11,679 nucleotides of DNA from the NCBI GenBank assembly GCA_946184215.1, contig CAMHER010000047.1, positions 1 through 11,679 of the forward strand, written 5' to 3'. Below are positions 1 to 6,848 of this stretch, piece after piece (position 1 is the stretch's first letter; every line of letters begins with the position of its first letter). The notes beneath the pieces are model-generated. The model did not search any database. It was not told where the DNA came from and saw nothing but the letters and a program-made list of their open reading frames with translations. The DNA comes from an uncultured Clostridia bacterium. Its GTDB lineage: Bacteria > Bacillota > Clostridia > Oscillospirales > Oscillospiraceae. Both the position numbers and the translations under genes were made by a program.

Positions 1-672
1 ATACGGCAGCGCGGCGCGGAACGCCGCGATCCCTTCATCGCCGATGGGCGTCTTTTCATAGCGCAGCTCCTTCGTCGTCCAGTCGGCCGTCTGGCCGAAG
101 AGCTCAAAGCGGCAGTTCAGTTCCGCCTCCGGCGCAGCCGCGGCAATGGCGGCAAGGCTTTCGAAGGAAAGCTGCGTTGCGCCGTCCTCCGGGGCAAGCT
201 GGATCGTCCGTACGTTCGGCAGGATCGCCAGCGCATCCGTGATCGTTTTCAAATCGCCGTCCTGCGCCGCTGTGAGATCCAGCTCCTCCGCCGTGTTGTC
301 GACGGTCTGGCCGGGGAGCTCCGCCTGCCAGCTCACCCGGGCGTTGGGGAATGCGTCGCGTACGGCATACAGCTGCGGGAGATTGCCCGCAGTAATGCCT
401 AAGGAAATGCTCTCCACGCCGTCGATCCGGCCGCTGAGAGCCATCAGCTCCTCCAGCGCCACGCCCGTTCCGTCAAGGGAAATGCTTTTGGTTTCCGGCG
501 TGATGGTGAGCGGCCCCAGCGTCAGTTCCTCCGGGACAGGCTCCTCGGTCGGCTCCGGCACGGCCGTCTCGGCCGCAGGGGCCGTCTGAGCGGCACCGCA
601 GGCGCAGAGAAGCAGCACAAGCAAAGAGAGCAGAACGCTCACAAAAGCTCTTTTGGGGATCAAAGCTTTCAT
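1..672 (-). CDS. Lipoprotein with LRR-like internal repeats, C-terminus cut by window edge
   Basis: The first 224 codons are visible and stay open to the window edge. The protein starts with a signal peptide and a lipobox ending in Cys25 (LLLCAC-G), so it should be exported and lipid-anchored on the outer face of the membrane. A short Pro/Glu linker (about residues 30-48) follows. The rest is leucine-rich with a recurring unit: a segment around residues 107-133 (FPNARVSW, LPGQT, AEELDL) recurs about 72 residues later at 179-204 (PEAELNCR, LFGQT, TKELR). A third unit seems to begin at the edge (FRAALPY). This resembles irregular leucine-rich-repeat surface proteins of Clostridia, usually binding modules, but I do not recognise a named family. 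The ATG overlaps the stop of the upstream small membrane protein (ATGA), which suggests translational coupling as the last visible gene of the CotH operon. An enzyme role is not supported. Confidence 0.85.
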   Translation of the reverse strand, partial: MKALIPKRAFVSVLLSLLVLLLCACGAAQTAPAAETAVPEPTEEPVPEELTLGPLTITPETKSISLDGTGVALEELMALSGRIDGVESISLGITAGNLPQLYAVRDAFPNARVSWQAELPGQTVDNTAEELDLTAAQDGDLKTITDALAILPNVRTIQLAPEDGATQLSFESLAAIAAAAPEAELNCRFELFGQTADWTTKELRYEKTPIGDEGIAAFRAALPY

Positions 673-857
673 TCCTTCCGTTGATAAATGATCAGGATCA
701 CGGATTCTGCAATCACAAGGATCAGGAAAACAAGGAACGGGAACTTGAACACATCACGCGAGAGAAAGTGCATCGCCTCGTTGATGCGGTCCAGCACCCA
801 GAGCACAAGAAAGATCACAGCGGTGTCGATGCAGATATGGGGAAGCAGTTTTTTCAT
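669..857 (-). CDS. Small two-helix membrane protein (62 aa)
   Basis: A 62-residue protein beginning MKKLLPH. It has two hydrophobic stretches, about residues 8-22 (IDTAVIFLVLWVL) and 39-58 (FPFLVFLILVIAESVILIIY), joined by a polar loop and ending in a charged tail QRKE, which predicts a helical hairpin in the membrane. An in-frame ATG lies 84 nt further upstream, but it would overlap the glycosidase gene and add an implausible Arg-rich stretch. The chosen ATG has a strong GGAGGAGGG site just upstream that overlaps the end of the glycosidase gene, and lies one base after that gene's stop. Its own stop overlaps the start of the next lipoprotein gene. I do not recognise a family. The coupling at both ends implies it is made in step with the CotH, glycosidase and lipoprotein products, perhaps as an anchor or accessory subunit (inference). 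Confidence 0.75.
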   Translation of the reverse strand: MKKLLPHICIDTAVIFLVLWVLDRINEAMHFLSRDVFKFPFLVFLILVIAESVILIIYQRKE

Positions 858-858
858 C

Positions 859-1965
859 TCAGCCCTCCTCCGCCGGCGCCGCATCCTCCGGCACCGCATC
901 GGTGACATAAATGATATCGGGGATCGTGCGATTGTAATCAAAGCTGATCCGTTCGCCCATCCAGGCCATCCCCACGCTTCTGCCGCCGTCCAGGTTATAG
1001 GCGCTCTTGCAGCCGAGCGATTCGAAGAGCTGGCTCAGCTCCTGCATCGTCATGCCGCGGGAGCCCGACCAGGCGCCGCTGCGGCTGCCCTCCACCTCGA
1101 CAAGGTAGTAGTGGCCGGGCTCCACATAGCCAATGGCCGCCCGGGGATTGGCCGGGATGACCGTGCTGTTGAACGTGGTCATGGCCTTGCCCTCGTCGTC
1201 CAGCAGTTCTGGGCCGAAGCTCCAGACCTGATAGGGTGCGGATGCCTTGAGATTGTCCATGTCCAGCTCGGCGTTCGTCATCGTGACCATCGTGCCGTCG
1301 GAGAGCAGGACGCAGATGTCGGCGAAGCGGTTTTCCCGCAGCAGCTCGCCGTTGCGGACCACGATCCCCTCCCAGCGGCCGGCATAGTGGTCACCCGAGA
1401 GAGCCACGACAGCATTGACATCCCCGGCAATATCCTCGATCTTCTGGAAGCCGCCGTTGAATTTGCCGTTGGCAAAGGCGCTGCGCAGATATTTCAGGTC
1501 ACACACGTACACATCGGCGACATAGTAGATGATGCCGTCCGCCTCCACGCGCTCGACCGTCACGTTGATGTTGGCACTCTGGTAGCTGTTCTCGGTCCGG
1601 ATGACCTCGCCCTCGGTGAACTTGTCGGCGAACTTCTCGCCCCATACGCCGTTATACACGCGAACGCTCTCCGGCGTTGCCTCCGGCGTCTCCGGCTCGT
1701 CCTGCTCGCCGTTTTCCGTTTCTCCGGCGGGCGCCGCAGCCGGCTCCGGTGTGGGCTGGGGCGGAAGGGTCATAAGGACGACCGGCTCTGTCTTTTCGGT
1801 AAAGAGTCCGTAATAGGTGGGCAGGACATGGTGGAACAGGGCGAACACCACCAGGCCAACGGCGATCGCCAGCACGTCCAGCAGGATCATCCTGCCGACG
1901 GGCATTTTCTTTTTTCTCCCCGTGTTGTCAGCTTCGCCGCGGGAATGATTTTCTTCTGTTTTCAT
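859..1965 (-). CDS. Membrane-anchored phosphodiester glycosidase family protein (NAGPA domain)
   Basis: 368 residues. A basic cytoplasmic N-terminus (GRKKK, 16-20) precedes one transmembrane helix at about 26-46. A Pro/Glu/Thr-rich spacer (about 67-100) follows, then an extracellular domain at about 128-355. This matches the phosphodiester glycosidase (NAGPA, uncovering-enzyme-like) family: the NPRAAIGY block at 273-280, the alternating strand YYLVEVEG near 286-293, and the terminal YNLDGGRSVGM block at 323-333, which corresponds to the family's LDGG(G)S signature. Characterised relatives cleave a sugar-1-phosphodiester; bacterial members are often annotated as exopolysaccharide-related, and the substrate here is unknown. 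The usual third Gly/Ser of the signature is Arg-Ser here. The start lies 6 nt after the CotH stop, with a GAGAGG site inside the CotH C-terminal codons. The family assignment is firm and the substrate is not. Confidence 0.9.
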   Translation of the reverse strand: MKTEENHSRGEADNTGRKKKMPVGRMILLDVLAIAVGLVVFALFHHVLPTYYGLFTEKTEPVVLMTLPPQPTPEPAAAPAGETENGEQDEPETPEATPESVRVYNGVWGEKFADKFTEGEVIRTENSYQSANINVTVERVEADGIIYYVADVYVCDLKYLRSAFANGKFNGGFQKIEDIAGDVNAVVALSGDHYAGRWEGIVVRNGELLRENRFADICVLLSDGTMVTMTNAELDMDNLKASAPYQVWSFGPELLDDEGKAMTTFNSTVIPANPRAAIGYVEPGHYYLVEVEGSRSGAWSGSRGMTMQELSQLFESLGCKSAYNLDGGRSVGMAWMGERISFDYNRTIPDIIYVTDAVPEDAAPAEEG

Positions 1966-1971
1966 CCGTTC

Positions 1972-4434
1972 TTATCCTCTCTCCGGGAAATACTCGGCCA
2001 TCGTCTCATCGTCGGCACCGGTTGCAATCTGGACGACCTGCAGCCAGGACGCGTCCCGGTTGGGAGAAAACACGCGGCGCTGTGCCGCCAGGTTGTTCTC
2101 CATCAGGACCCGGCTCTCGCCCCAGCGGGCCAGATTCCGGTCCATTTCCGGCTCCAGCTCGGCTGTCATGCGGTCCAGGATCTCCAGCGCGATTTCATAG
2201 CTCAGGCCGTTTTTGTACATGCCGGAGGCCGTCTCCAGCAAAAGCTGGCGGAACTCGCTGCTGCGAAGCAGATTCGTGTACATGCGTCCGATCTGCGACT
2301 CAGACGGATTGGTGATCTCCCACATGTAGGCGTTTTCGTTCTCCATCGAGATATCCAGATCGAAGAACATCGTGCGCCACTTGCTGTCCGGCTGCACGCC
2401 GCGGAAGTAGCGGATATTGCCCGCGGTGTCGCGGTTGTTGAAATAGCTCTCCAGCAGCAGCCACTGGGCCATGGACTGGAGATCCACCCGGTCGGCGATA
2501 TAGTTGTAATTCTCCGGGTCGCTGATGTCGCAGCTTATGATGAAGTTGTGCAGCTGGAAAAGCTCCGGCTGGTATTCGATTTTGATCGGGGCGCGGCTGA
2601 TGGTGTTCAGATCCTCATCCGAGCCGGTGTGGCTCTCGATGTATTTGTTGGAATATGCCTCGCGCAGGCTGTAAATACCGTAATAGTTCCCGTTCACGTA
2701 CAGCAGGCAGAAGCGCGAGTCCAGCGCGAAGGGATCCGTCACGGCGACACGCTCGGCAAACTCGGCAGCCAGCGGCTCACGGTAAGTCTTCATAAAGACG
2801 GTGTCGCCGCCGCGCAGGTTCAGCGAATGGAACTCGGTAATGCCCTGGCCGAAAAGATCATAGTGGATATCGCCGCCGTAGCGATCCCGGAAGACGACCT
2901 TAAAGCTCTTCTTGTCCCAGACGTTCCTTGACGCTGCGCCGTGCAGCGTCACCATACAGTCGGAGGCAAAGCTGCCGCCGTCGGTGTCGTAAAACTCGGT
3001 ATGCGAGTCATACTCCATGTTGCCGTTGTGATTGTACAGCACGTCCAGCTTCATCGGCTCCAGCGCGATGCAGACCACCGGCAGGGTATGATACTCGTTG
3101 ATGACGTATGTAAAGGTGGCCGTCTCGCTTCTCAGCTTGCCGTCGGCATAGGAGGCCGCGCGGATCACCGTGGTACTGTCAAGATGGATCGGCCCGTCGT
3201 AGACATAGGAGGCCGTGTCGGGGAGGTTGCCGTTGAGCGTATAGTAGATCGTTCCCTCCCCGCTCAGGACAACGTCCACGCCCTCCACGTCGTTATAGAC
3301 GCCGGCGGGCGTCACACTCTCCGGCCGCTTTGCGGTGTGGCGGGCGCAGTTGCCGTTGTTTGCTCCTCCGGGCGTGGGGCTGGTGAAGAAGAAAAAGCCG
3401 CTGCGGCCGTCAACACGGCCCTTGCTGTGGTTCAGCGGCATGCCATACAGGCTGATGGCATCCGAAAGGCTTCCGTCGGCGCGGAAAACATAGAAGCTGT
3501 CCCCCTTCGCGCCGAGCTTGAAGGGCGCGTGGCAGGCGGCCGTAGCCAGCAGGGGCTCACCGCAGTAGACCACAAAGCTCTCCCCCGGTTTGAGAGAGGT
3601 ATCCGGGAGCTGGAAGCAGGTCGGGTCGTCCGCCTTGTCGGTCACATAATAATCGCTGAGGCTGATCGTCTCGTCCGAGACGTTTTTCAGCTCCGCCCAG
3701 TCGTAGAAGCCGCCGGCGTGGAAGGAGAACGTGTCGTTGTAGGCCATGGCCTCGTTGACGACGAGCGCGCCGTGATGATCGTTCGCGGCAAGGAAGTCCT
3801 CATAACCGTCCTCCGTGTTGGGCCATCCCGGCGTGGGGCAATAGAGCGCGGAGGAGTTTTCGCCGTCAAAGCACAGCACGCTGTCAGAGGGGCAGGACTC
3901 ATAGCTCTGCTTCCACACAAGCGTCCCGTCCGGGGCGGAGAGGCAGAGGGTATCCCCGTCCTTGGAGAGGGAGAAGTTCGTATGCAGCTCTCCCTCGGCG
4001 CGGTCCTTGCCCGAGCAGAAAACGACGCTGTATTCGCCGGCCGAGAGCGTCAGCGCCGGGATCTGCCACTTGCAGGGCTCCTCCTCACTGTCGGACAGCC
4101 AGCAGCCGGTGAGCTCGGCACTCTCCGGGCCAGGGTTATACAGTTCAAGCCAATCGGAAAAATCGCCGTCCGCGTCCGTGATCGTGGTTTTGTTGGCGGC
4201 CTGCAGCTCACTGAGGACGACTGCGGTCCGAAACGGCTCCGGCGTCGGTTCCGCAGTCGGCTCGGCGACGGGCTCGGCGGGCACGGTAAGAGAGCTCTCT
4301 TCGGACGGCGCACCGGTCTCCGCCGGGGCGGCGGGGGCGCCCGTTTCCAGTCCGCATGCGCCCAGCAGCATGGCAGAGAGCAGCACAAAGGCAACGGCGA
4401 TTCTGTATTTTCTCTTCAAAAGCAATTTGAACAT
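1972..4434 (-). CDS. CotH kinase family lipoprotein with two lamin-tail domains
   Basis: 820 residues, first gene of the operon. The start is the ATG at 4434, preceded by AAGGAG about 10 nt away; an ATG 27 nt upstream lacks this spacing. A signal peptide with lipobox LLGAC (Cys27) predicts lipid anchoring outside the cell. After a Pro/Glu/Thr linker (about 31-68) come two lamin-tail-like domains: about 69-175 (VVLSELQAAN, DWLELYNPG, ending in FSLSKDGDTLCL) and about 223-335 (LVVNEAMA, DWAELKNVS, FKLGAKGDSFYV). A chitobiase-type C-terminal domain follows (about 378-443; IYYTLNGNLPD, TTVIRAASYADG). The CotH kinase domain covers about 445-735, with KSFKVVF (509-515), LNLRGGD, LYVNGNYYGIYSLRE (578-592), ESYFNNRD (662-669) and FFDLD (690-694), which fit the acidic catalytic positions of the family. 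CotH of Bacillus spores is an atypical protein kinase for secreted coat proteins; activity here is inferred. Lamin-tail domains suggest binding to the envelope or a substrate. Confidence 0.92.
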   Translation of the reverse strand: MFKLLLKRKYRIAVAFVLLSAMLLGACGLETGAPAAPAETGAPSEESSLTVPAEPVAEPTAEPTPEPFRTAVVLSELQAANKTTITDADGDFSDWLELYNPGPESAELTGCWLSDSEEEPCKWQIPALTLSAGEYSVVFCSGKDRAEGELHTNFSLSKDGDTLCLSAPDGTLVWKQSYESCPSDSVLCFDGENSSALYCPTPGWPNTEDGYEDFLAANDHHGALVVNEAMAYNDTFSFHAGGFYDWAELKNVSDETISLSDYYVTDKADDPTCFQLPDTSLKPGESFVVYCGEPLLATAACHAPFKLGAKGDSFYVFRADGSLSDAISLYGMPLNHSKGRVDGRSGFFFFTSPTPGGANNGNCARHTAKRPESVTPAGVYNDVEGVDVVLSGEGTIYYTLNGNLPDTASYVYDGPIHLDSTTVIRAASYADGKLRSETATFTYVINEYHTLPVVCIALEPMKLDVLYNHNGNMEYDSHTEFYDTDGGSFASDCMVTLHGAASRNVWDKKSFKVVFRDRYGGDIHYDLFGQGITEFHSLNLRGGDTVFMKTYREPLAAEFAERVAVTDPFALDSRFCLLYVNGNYYGIYSLREAYSNKYIESHTGSDEDLNTISRAPIKIEYQPELFQLHNFIISCDISDPENYNYIADRVDLQSMAQWLLLESYFNNRDTAGNIRYFRGVQPDSKWRTMFFDLDISMENENAYMWEITNPSESQIGRMYTNLLRSSEFRQLLLETASGMYKNGLSYEIALEILDRMTAELEPEMDRNLARWGESRVLMENNLAAQRRVFSPNRDASWLQVVQIATGADDETMAEYFPERG

Positions 4435-4485
4435 GCTTTCGGATCTCCTTTGAAAAGGCATAAATCAAACGCAATTATTCATGTT

Positions 4486-4515
4486 AGTTTACCATTTTCC
4501 CCCCCGCGGTGTCAA
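4486..4515 (-). promoter_or_regulatory. Sigma-A-type promoter of the CotH operon with G7 spacer
   Basis: On the minus strand a perfect -35 box TTGACA (4515-4510) is followed after 18 nt by TAAACT (4491-4486), a 4/6 match to TATAAT. Transcription would start near 4479, giving a leader of about 45 nt before the ATG at 4434. The spacer contains seven consecutive G (4505-4499) followed by four A. Loss of one G would give the optimal 17-nt spacing. No start site has been measured. Confidence 0.6.
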
Positions 4516-4619
4516 GTTTTCCAGCCGTCGCGGCGGTTGGGAAAGATATCACACGGCAGCGCCTTTTTTCCCTTGAAAAGACGGGCAATTTTACAATTAT
4601 GAAACACTATTTCTCTTAT

Positions 4620-4673
4620 TTACGAAACAAATAGCTGGTATCTTATAGCTGTAAGCAAAAGAGTCTTTTTCAT
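4620..4673 (-). CDS. Possible 17-codon small ORF or leader peptide
   Basis: In the intergenic region between the CotH operon and the polymerase gene, the minus strand has AAGGAG, four A, then ATG and 17 codons reading MKKTLLLTAIRYQLFVS before TAA. A TATAAA box lies about 25 nt upstream (4700-4695) but without a clear -35. The peptide has a basic-hydrophobic start, like a short membrane peptide or the stub of a decayed signal sequence. It ends about 105 nt before the CotH promoter. I recognise no homologue, and such an ORF can occur by chance in AT-rich DNA. Confidence 0.2.
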   Translation of the reverse strand: MKKTLLLTAIRYQLFVS

Positions 4674-4702
4674 TTTTCTCCTTTTTTCCTCTCATTTATA
4701 CA

Positions 4703-4744
4703 AGATCGGGACGAAGCGGCGGGCCGCTTCGTCCTGATCTTTTT
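4703..4744 (+). terminator. Strong rho-independent terminator with no plus-strand gene upstream
   Basis: A stem of 17-18 bp (4703-4719 pairing with 4724-4740, one G-T wobble, tetraloop CGGG) is followed by TTTTT (4740-4744). The T run is on the plus strand, so it stops rightward transcripts. No rightward gene is visible between 4435 and 4703, so it must end a non-coding transcript, act as an attenuator, or insulate the polymerase promoter from antisense reading of the CotH operon. On the minus strand the hairpin is followed by TCTTGTAT, a poor tail. Confidence 0.7.
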
Positions 4745-4782
4745 CTGCCCCTCTTAAGGGACAGTGCGGAGGGGTGCATCTC

Positions 4783-4811
4783 TTGAAACAAAAAGGATAT
4801 ACTGGTAGAAT
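4783..4811 (+). promoter_or_regulatory. Sigma-A-type promoter of the polymerase-YolD operon
   Basis: TTGAAA (4783-4788), a 17-nt spacer, then TAGAAT (4806-4811): each box matches 5/6 of the consensus at ideal spacing. The start would be near 4818, only about 13 nt before the GTG at 4831, so the leader is very short. No GAAC-N4-GTTC LexA-type operator is visible across it, which argues against classical SOS control by that box. Confidence 0.65.
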
Positions 4812-4830
4812 GAGCCTGTAAGAAACGGAG

Positions 4831-6357
4831 GTGAGGGAAACGGAGGATCGGACCTATATCGCCATCGACCTGAAAAGCTTTTACGCCTCGGTGGAGTGTC
4901 GCGAACGCGGCCTCGATCCGCTGGACGCCTGTCTTGTGGTCGCAGACCCCACGCGCACGGAAAAGACGATCTGTCTCGCCGTCTCCCCCGCCCTCAAGGC
5001 CTATGGGATCCCCGGCCGGGCGCGTCTGTTCGAGGCTGTGGAACGCATCCGCGAGGTCAATGCGATCCGGCGCAGCCGCGCGCCGGGCCGCGTCTTTTCC
5101 GGCCGTTCCTTCCTCGGCCGTGAGCTGCAGGAAGATCCGTCGCTGGAGCTTGACTATATTGTCGCGCCGCCGCGCATGGCGCTTTATATCGAATACAGCA
5201 CGCGGATCTATCAGATCTATCTGAAATATGCCGCGCCGGAGGACATCCACGTCTACTCCATTGACGAGATTTTTCTGGATGCGACGGATTATATCCGCAC
5301 CCGCGGCCAAAGCGCGCGCGAATACGCCGTGGCCATTGTGCGGGATGTGCTGGCAGCCACAGGCATCACCGCCACCGTAGGGATTGGCACGAATCTGTAC
5401 CTGGCCAAGATCGCCATGGACATTGTGGCCAAGCACATGCCCGCGGATAAGGACGGCGTGCGCGTCGCCGAGCTGGACGAGATGCGCTACCGCCGGACGC
5501 TGTGGGAGCACCGCCCGCTGACGGATTTCTGGCGTGTGGGCCGGGGGATCGCGAAAAAGCTGGAGGAGCACGGCCTGTACACCATGGGCGACGTGGCGCG
5601 CTGTTCGCTGGGGAGGGAGAGCGAGGTGCACAACGCCGAGCTTCTCTACCGGCTCTTCGGCATCAATGCCGAGCTTCTGATCGACCATGCCTGGGGCGCC
5701 GAGAGCTGCCGGATGGAAGACATCAAGGCTTACCGTCCAGCCTCGCACAGCATCAGCACGGGGCAGGTGCTGATGTCGCCCTATGATTTTCAAAAAGCGC
5801 GGCTGATCGTGCGGGAGATGACCGAGCAAATGGTGCTGGAGCTGGTGGACAAGGCCCTTGTGACGGATCTGGTGGAGCTTACCGTCGGATATGACCGGCA
5901 GAGCCTGGCCGACGCGGCGCTGGCACGGGAGTACCGCGACAGCACGGAAAAGGACTATTACGGCCGACGCGTGCCGAAAAGCGCCCACGGGACGAAGCGG
6001 CTTGCACGCTATACCTCCTCGACAAAGCAGATCATGGACGCGATGCTTCAGATCTACGACAGCACCGTTGATCCGGCGCTGGAGGTGCGGCGCATCACCA
6101 TTGCCGTCTGCGAGATCGAGGATGAGAGCTTCGCCGGCCGGGAGAGCGAGCGCCAGCTCGATCTGTTCTCCGACTTTTCCGGCGAAGAGGAGGACCGGGT
6201 GGAAGAGGATGCGCTGCAAAGCGAGCGCAGACGCCAGAAGGCCGTGCTGGACATCAAGAAGAAATACGGCAAGAACGCCATCTTAAAGGGCACCAGCCTG
6301 GAAAAGGGCGCGACGGCCAGGGAGCGCAACCGCCAGATCGGCGGGCATAAGGCATAG
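4831..6357 (+). CDS. Y-family translesion DNA polymerase (UmuC/UvrX-like)
   Basis: 508 residues from the GTG. The N-terminal motif IDLKSFYASVE (12-22) supplies catalytic Asp13 and probable steric-gate Tyr18. YSIDEIFLD (142-150) supplies Asp145 and Glu146. GIGTNLYLAKIAMD (184-197) is the usual block after the SIDE motif. A helix-hairpin-helix-like part (TDFWRVGRGIAKKL, 231-244) and a little-finger region follow. QLDLF at 442-446 is a canonical beta-sliding-clamp binding peptide, so the enzyme should be recruited to the replication clamp. The family copies past damaged bases with low fidelity. The basic C-terminal tail (470-508) is typical of the Firmicutes UvrX/YqjW-type branch that pairs with YolD-like proteins, as here. 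The start is uncertain: GGAG directly abuts the GTG, whereas an in-frame ACG at 4840 lies 8 nt after GGAGG and would give an N-terminus MEDRTYIAIDLK. Confidence 0.93.
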   Translation: MRETEDRTYIAIDLKSFYASVECRERGLDPLDACLVVADPTRTEKTICLAVSPALKAYGIPGRARLFEAVERIREVNAIRRSRAPGRVFSGRSFLGRELQEDPSLELDYIVAPPRMALYIEYSTRIYQIYLKYAAPEDIHVYSIDEIFLDATDYIRTRGQSAREYAVAIVRDVLAATGITATVGIGTNLYLAKIAMDIVAKHMPADKDGVRVAELDEMRYRRTLWEHRPLTDFWRVGRGIAKKLEEHGLYTMGDVARCSLGRESEVHNAELLYRLFGINAELLIDHAWGAESCRMEDIKAYRPASHSISTGQVLMSPYDFQKARLIVREMTEQMVLELVDKALVTDLVELTVGYDRQSLADAALAREYRDSTEKDYYGRRVPKSAHGTKRLARYTSSTKQIMDAMLQIYDSTVDPALEVRRITIAVCEIEDESFAGRESERQLDLFSDFSGEEEDRVEEDALQSERRRQKAVLDIKKKYGKNAILKGTSLEKGATARERNRQIGGHKA

Positions 6358-6359
6358 AT

Positions 6360-6770
6360 ATGGGCAAATACGACGATATCATCAACCTGCCGCATCCGGT
6401 TTCGAAAACGCACGCACCGATGCCGCGCGCCCAGCGGGCGGCACAGTTCTCCCCCTTTGCCGCGCTGACGGGCTATGACGACGCCGTGCGGGAGACCGCC
6501 CGGCTGACCGAGGCGCGCGTGGAGCTTGACCGCGACGCGCTTGACGCCCTCGACAGGACGCTGCACGCGCTTGAGGAGCGGATCGCGGCTGACAAGGTCC
6601 GCCCGGAGGCGCAGATCCGTTATTTCGTCCCGGACGAGCGCAAGGCGGGCGGACGCTATGTGATCTTGCGCGGGGCGGTGAAGAAGATCGACGAATACAG
6701 CGGCGTTCTTCTTCTCACAGACGGGAAAAAGATCCCGTTGGGGGACATTCTTTCGATCGAGCCGATATAA
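6360..6770 (+). CDS. YolD-like protein
   Basis: 136 residues. The N-terminal half carries the family signature: HPVS (12-15), MPRAQRAAQFSPFAALTGYD (21-40) and ETARLT (45-50). A charged helix follows, then a small beta-rich C-terminal half (IRYFVPDE, YVILRGAVKKID, KKIPLGDILSIEPI). YolD-like proteins of Firmicutes are nearly always encoded next to UvrX/YqjW-type Y-family polymerases and have been proposed to be a functional counterpart of UmuD; biochemical proof is lacking. The ATG lies 2 nt after the polymerase stop with only a weak AAGG about 7 nt upstream, so translation is probably coupled to the polymerase. It is the last gene of the operon, with a terminator just after its stop. Confidence 0.9.
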   Translation: MGKYDDIINLPHPVSKTHAPMPRAQRAAQFSPFAALTGYDDAVRETARLTEARVELDRDALDALDRTLHALEERIAADKVRPEAQIRYFVPDERKAGGRYVILRGAVKKIDEYSGVLLLTDGKKIPLGDILSIEPI

Positions 6771-6813
6771 AAACGCCGGGGCCGGAAAGCAGCGCTTTCC
6801 GGCCCCGGTGTTT
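6771..6813. terminator. Bidirectional terminator between convergent genes
   Basis: A perfect 15-bp GC-rich stem (6776-6790 with 6794-6808, loop AGC), extendable by three further pairs. On the minus strand the stem is followed by TTTTT (6773-6769), a good tail for the transporter gene. On the plus strand it is followed by TGTTTC, a weaker tail serving the YolD-like gene, whose stop codon is immediately before it. The remaining bases up to 6848 show nothing else. Confidence 0.85.
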
Positions 6814-6848
6814 CTGCAATTAACTACAACTGAATATAAAAGCAAAAG

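Noticed and set aside
688..2931. 747-codon open frame on the plus strand, opposite the glycosidase and CotH genes
   Set aside because: It runs antisense to two well-supported genes, has no ribosome binding site, and its product is a His/Val/Ala/Arg-rich sequence without domains. GC-rich codon usage explains such long shadow frames.
4570..4600. Possible rightward promoter (TTGAAA with TACAAT) before the orphan terminator
   Set aside because: The spacing between the boxes is only 14 nt, too short for sigma-A; no better -35 is present for TACAAT.
2941..4602. 553-codon open frame on the plus strand, opposite CotH
   Set aside because: Antisense shadow of the CotH lipoprotein gene; it also runs through that gene's promoter and has no recognisable motif.
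4696..6219. 507-codon open frame on the minus strand, opposite the polymerase gene
   Set aside because: Antisense to a clear Y-family polymerase; the product has no family features and ends inside the terminator hairpin region.
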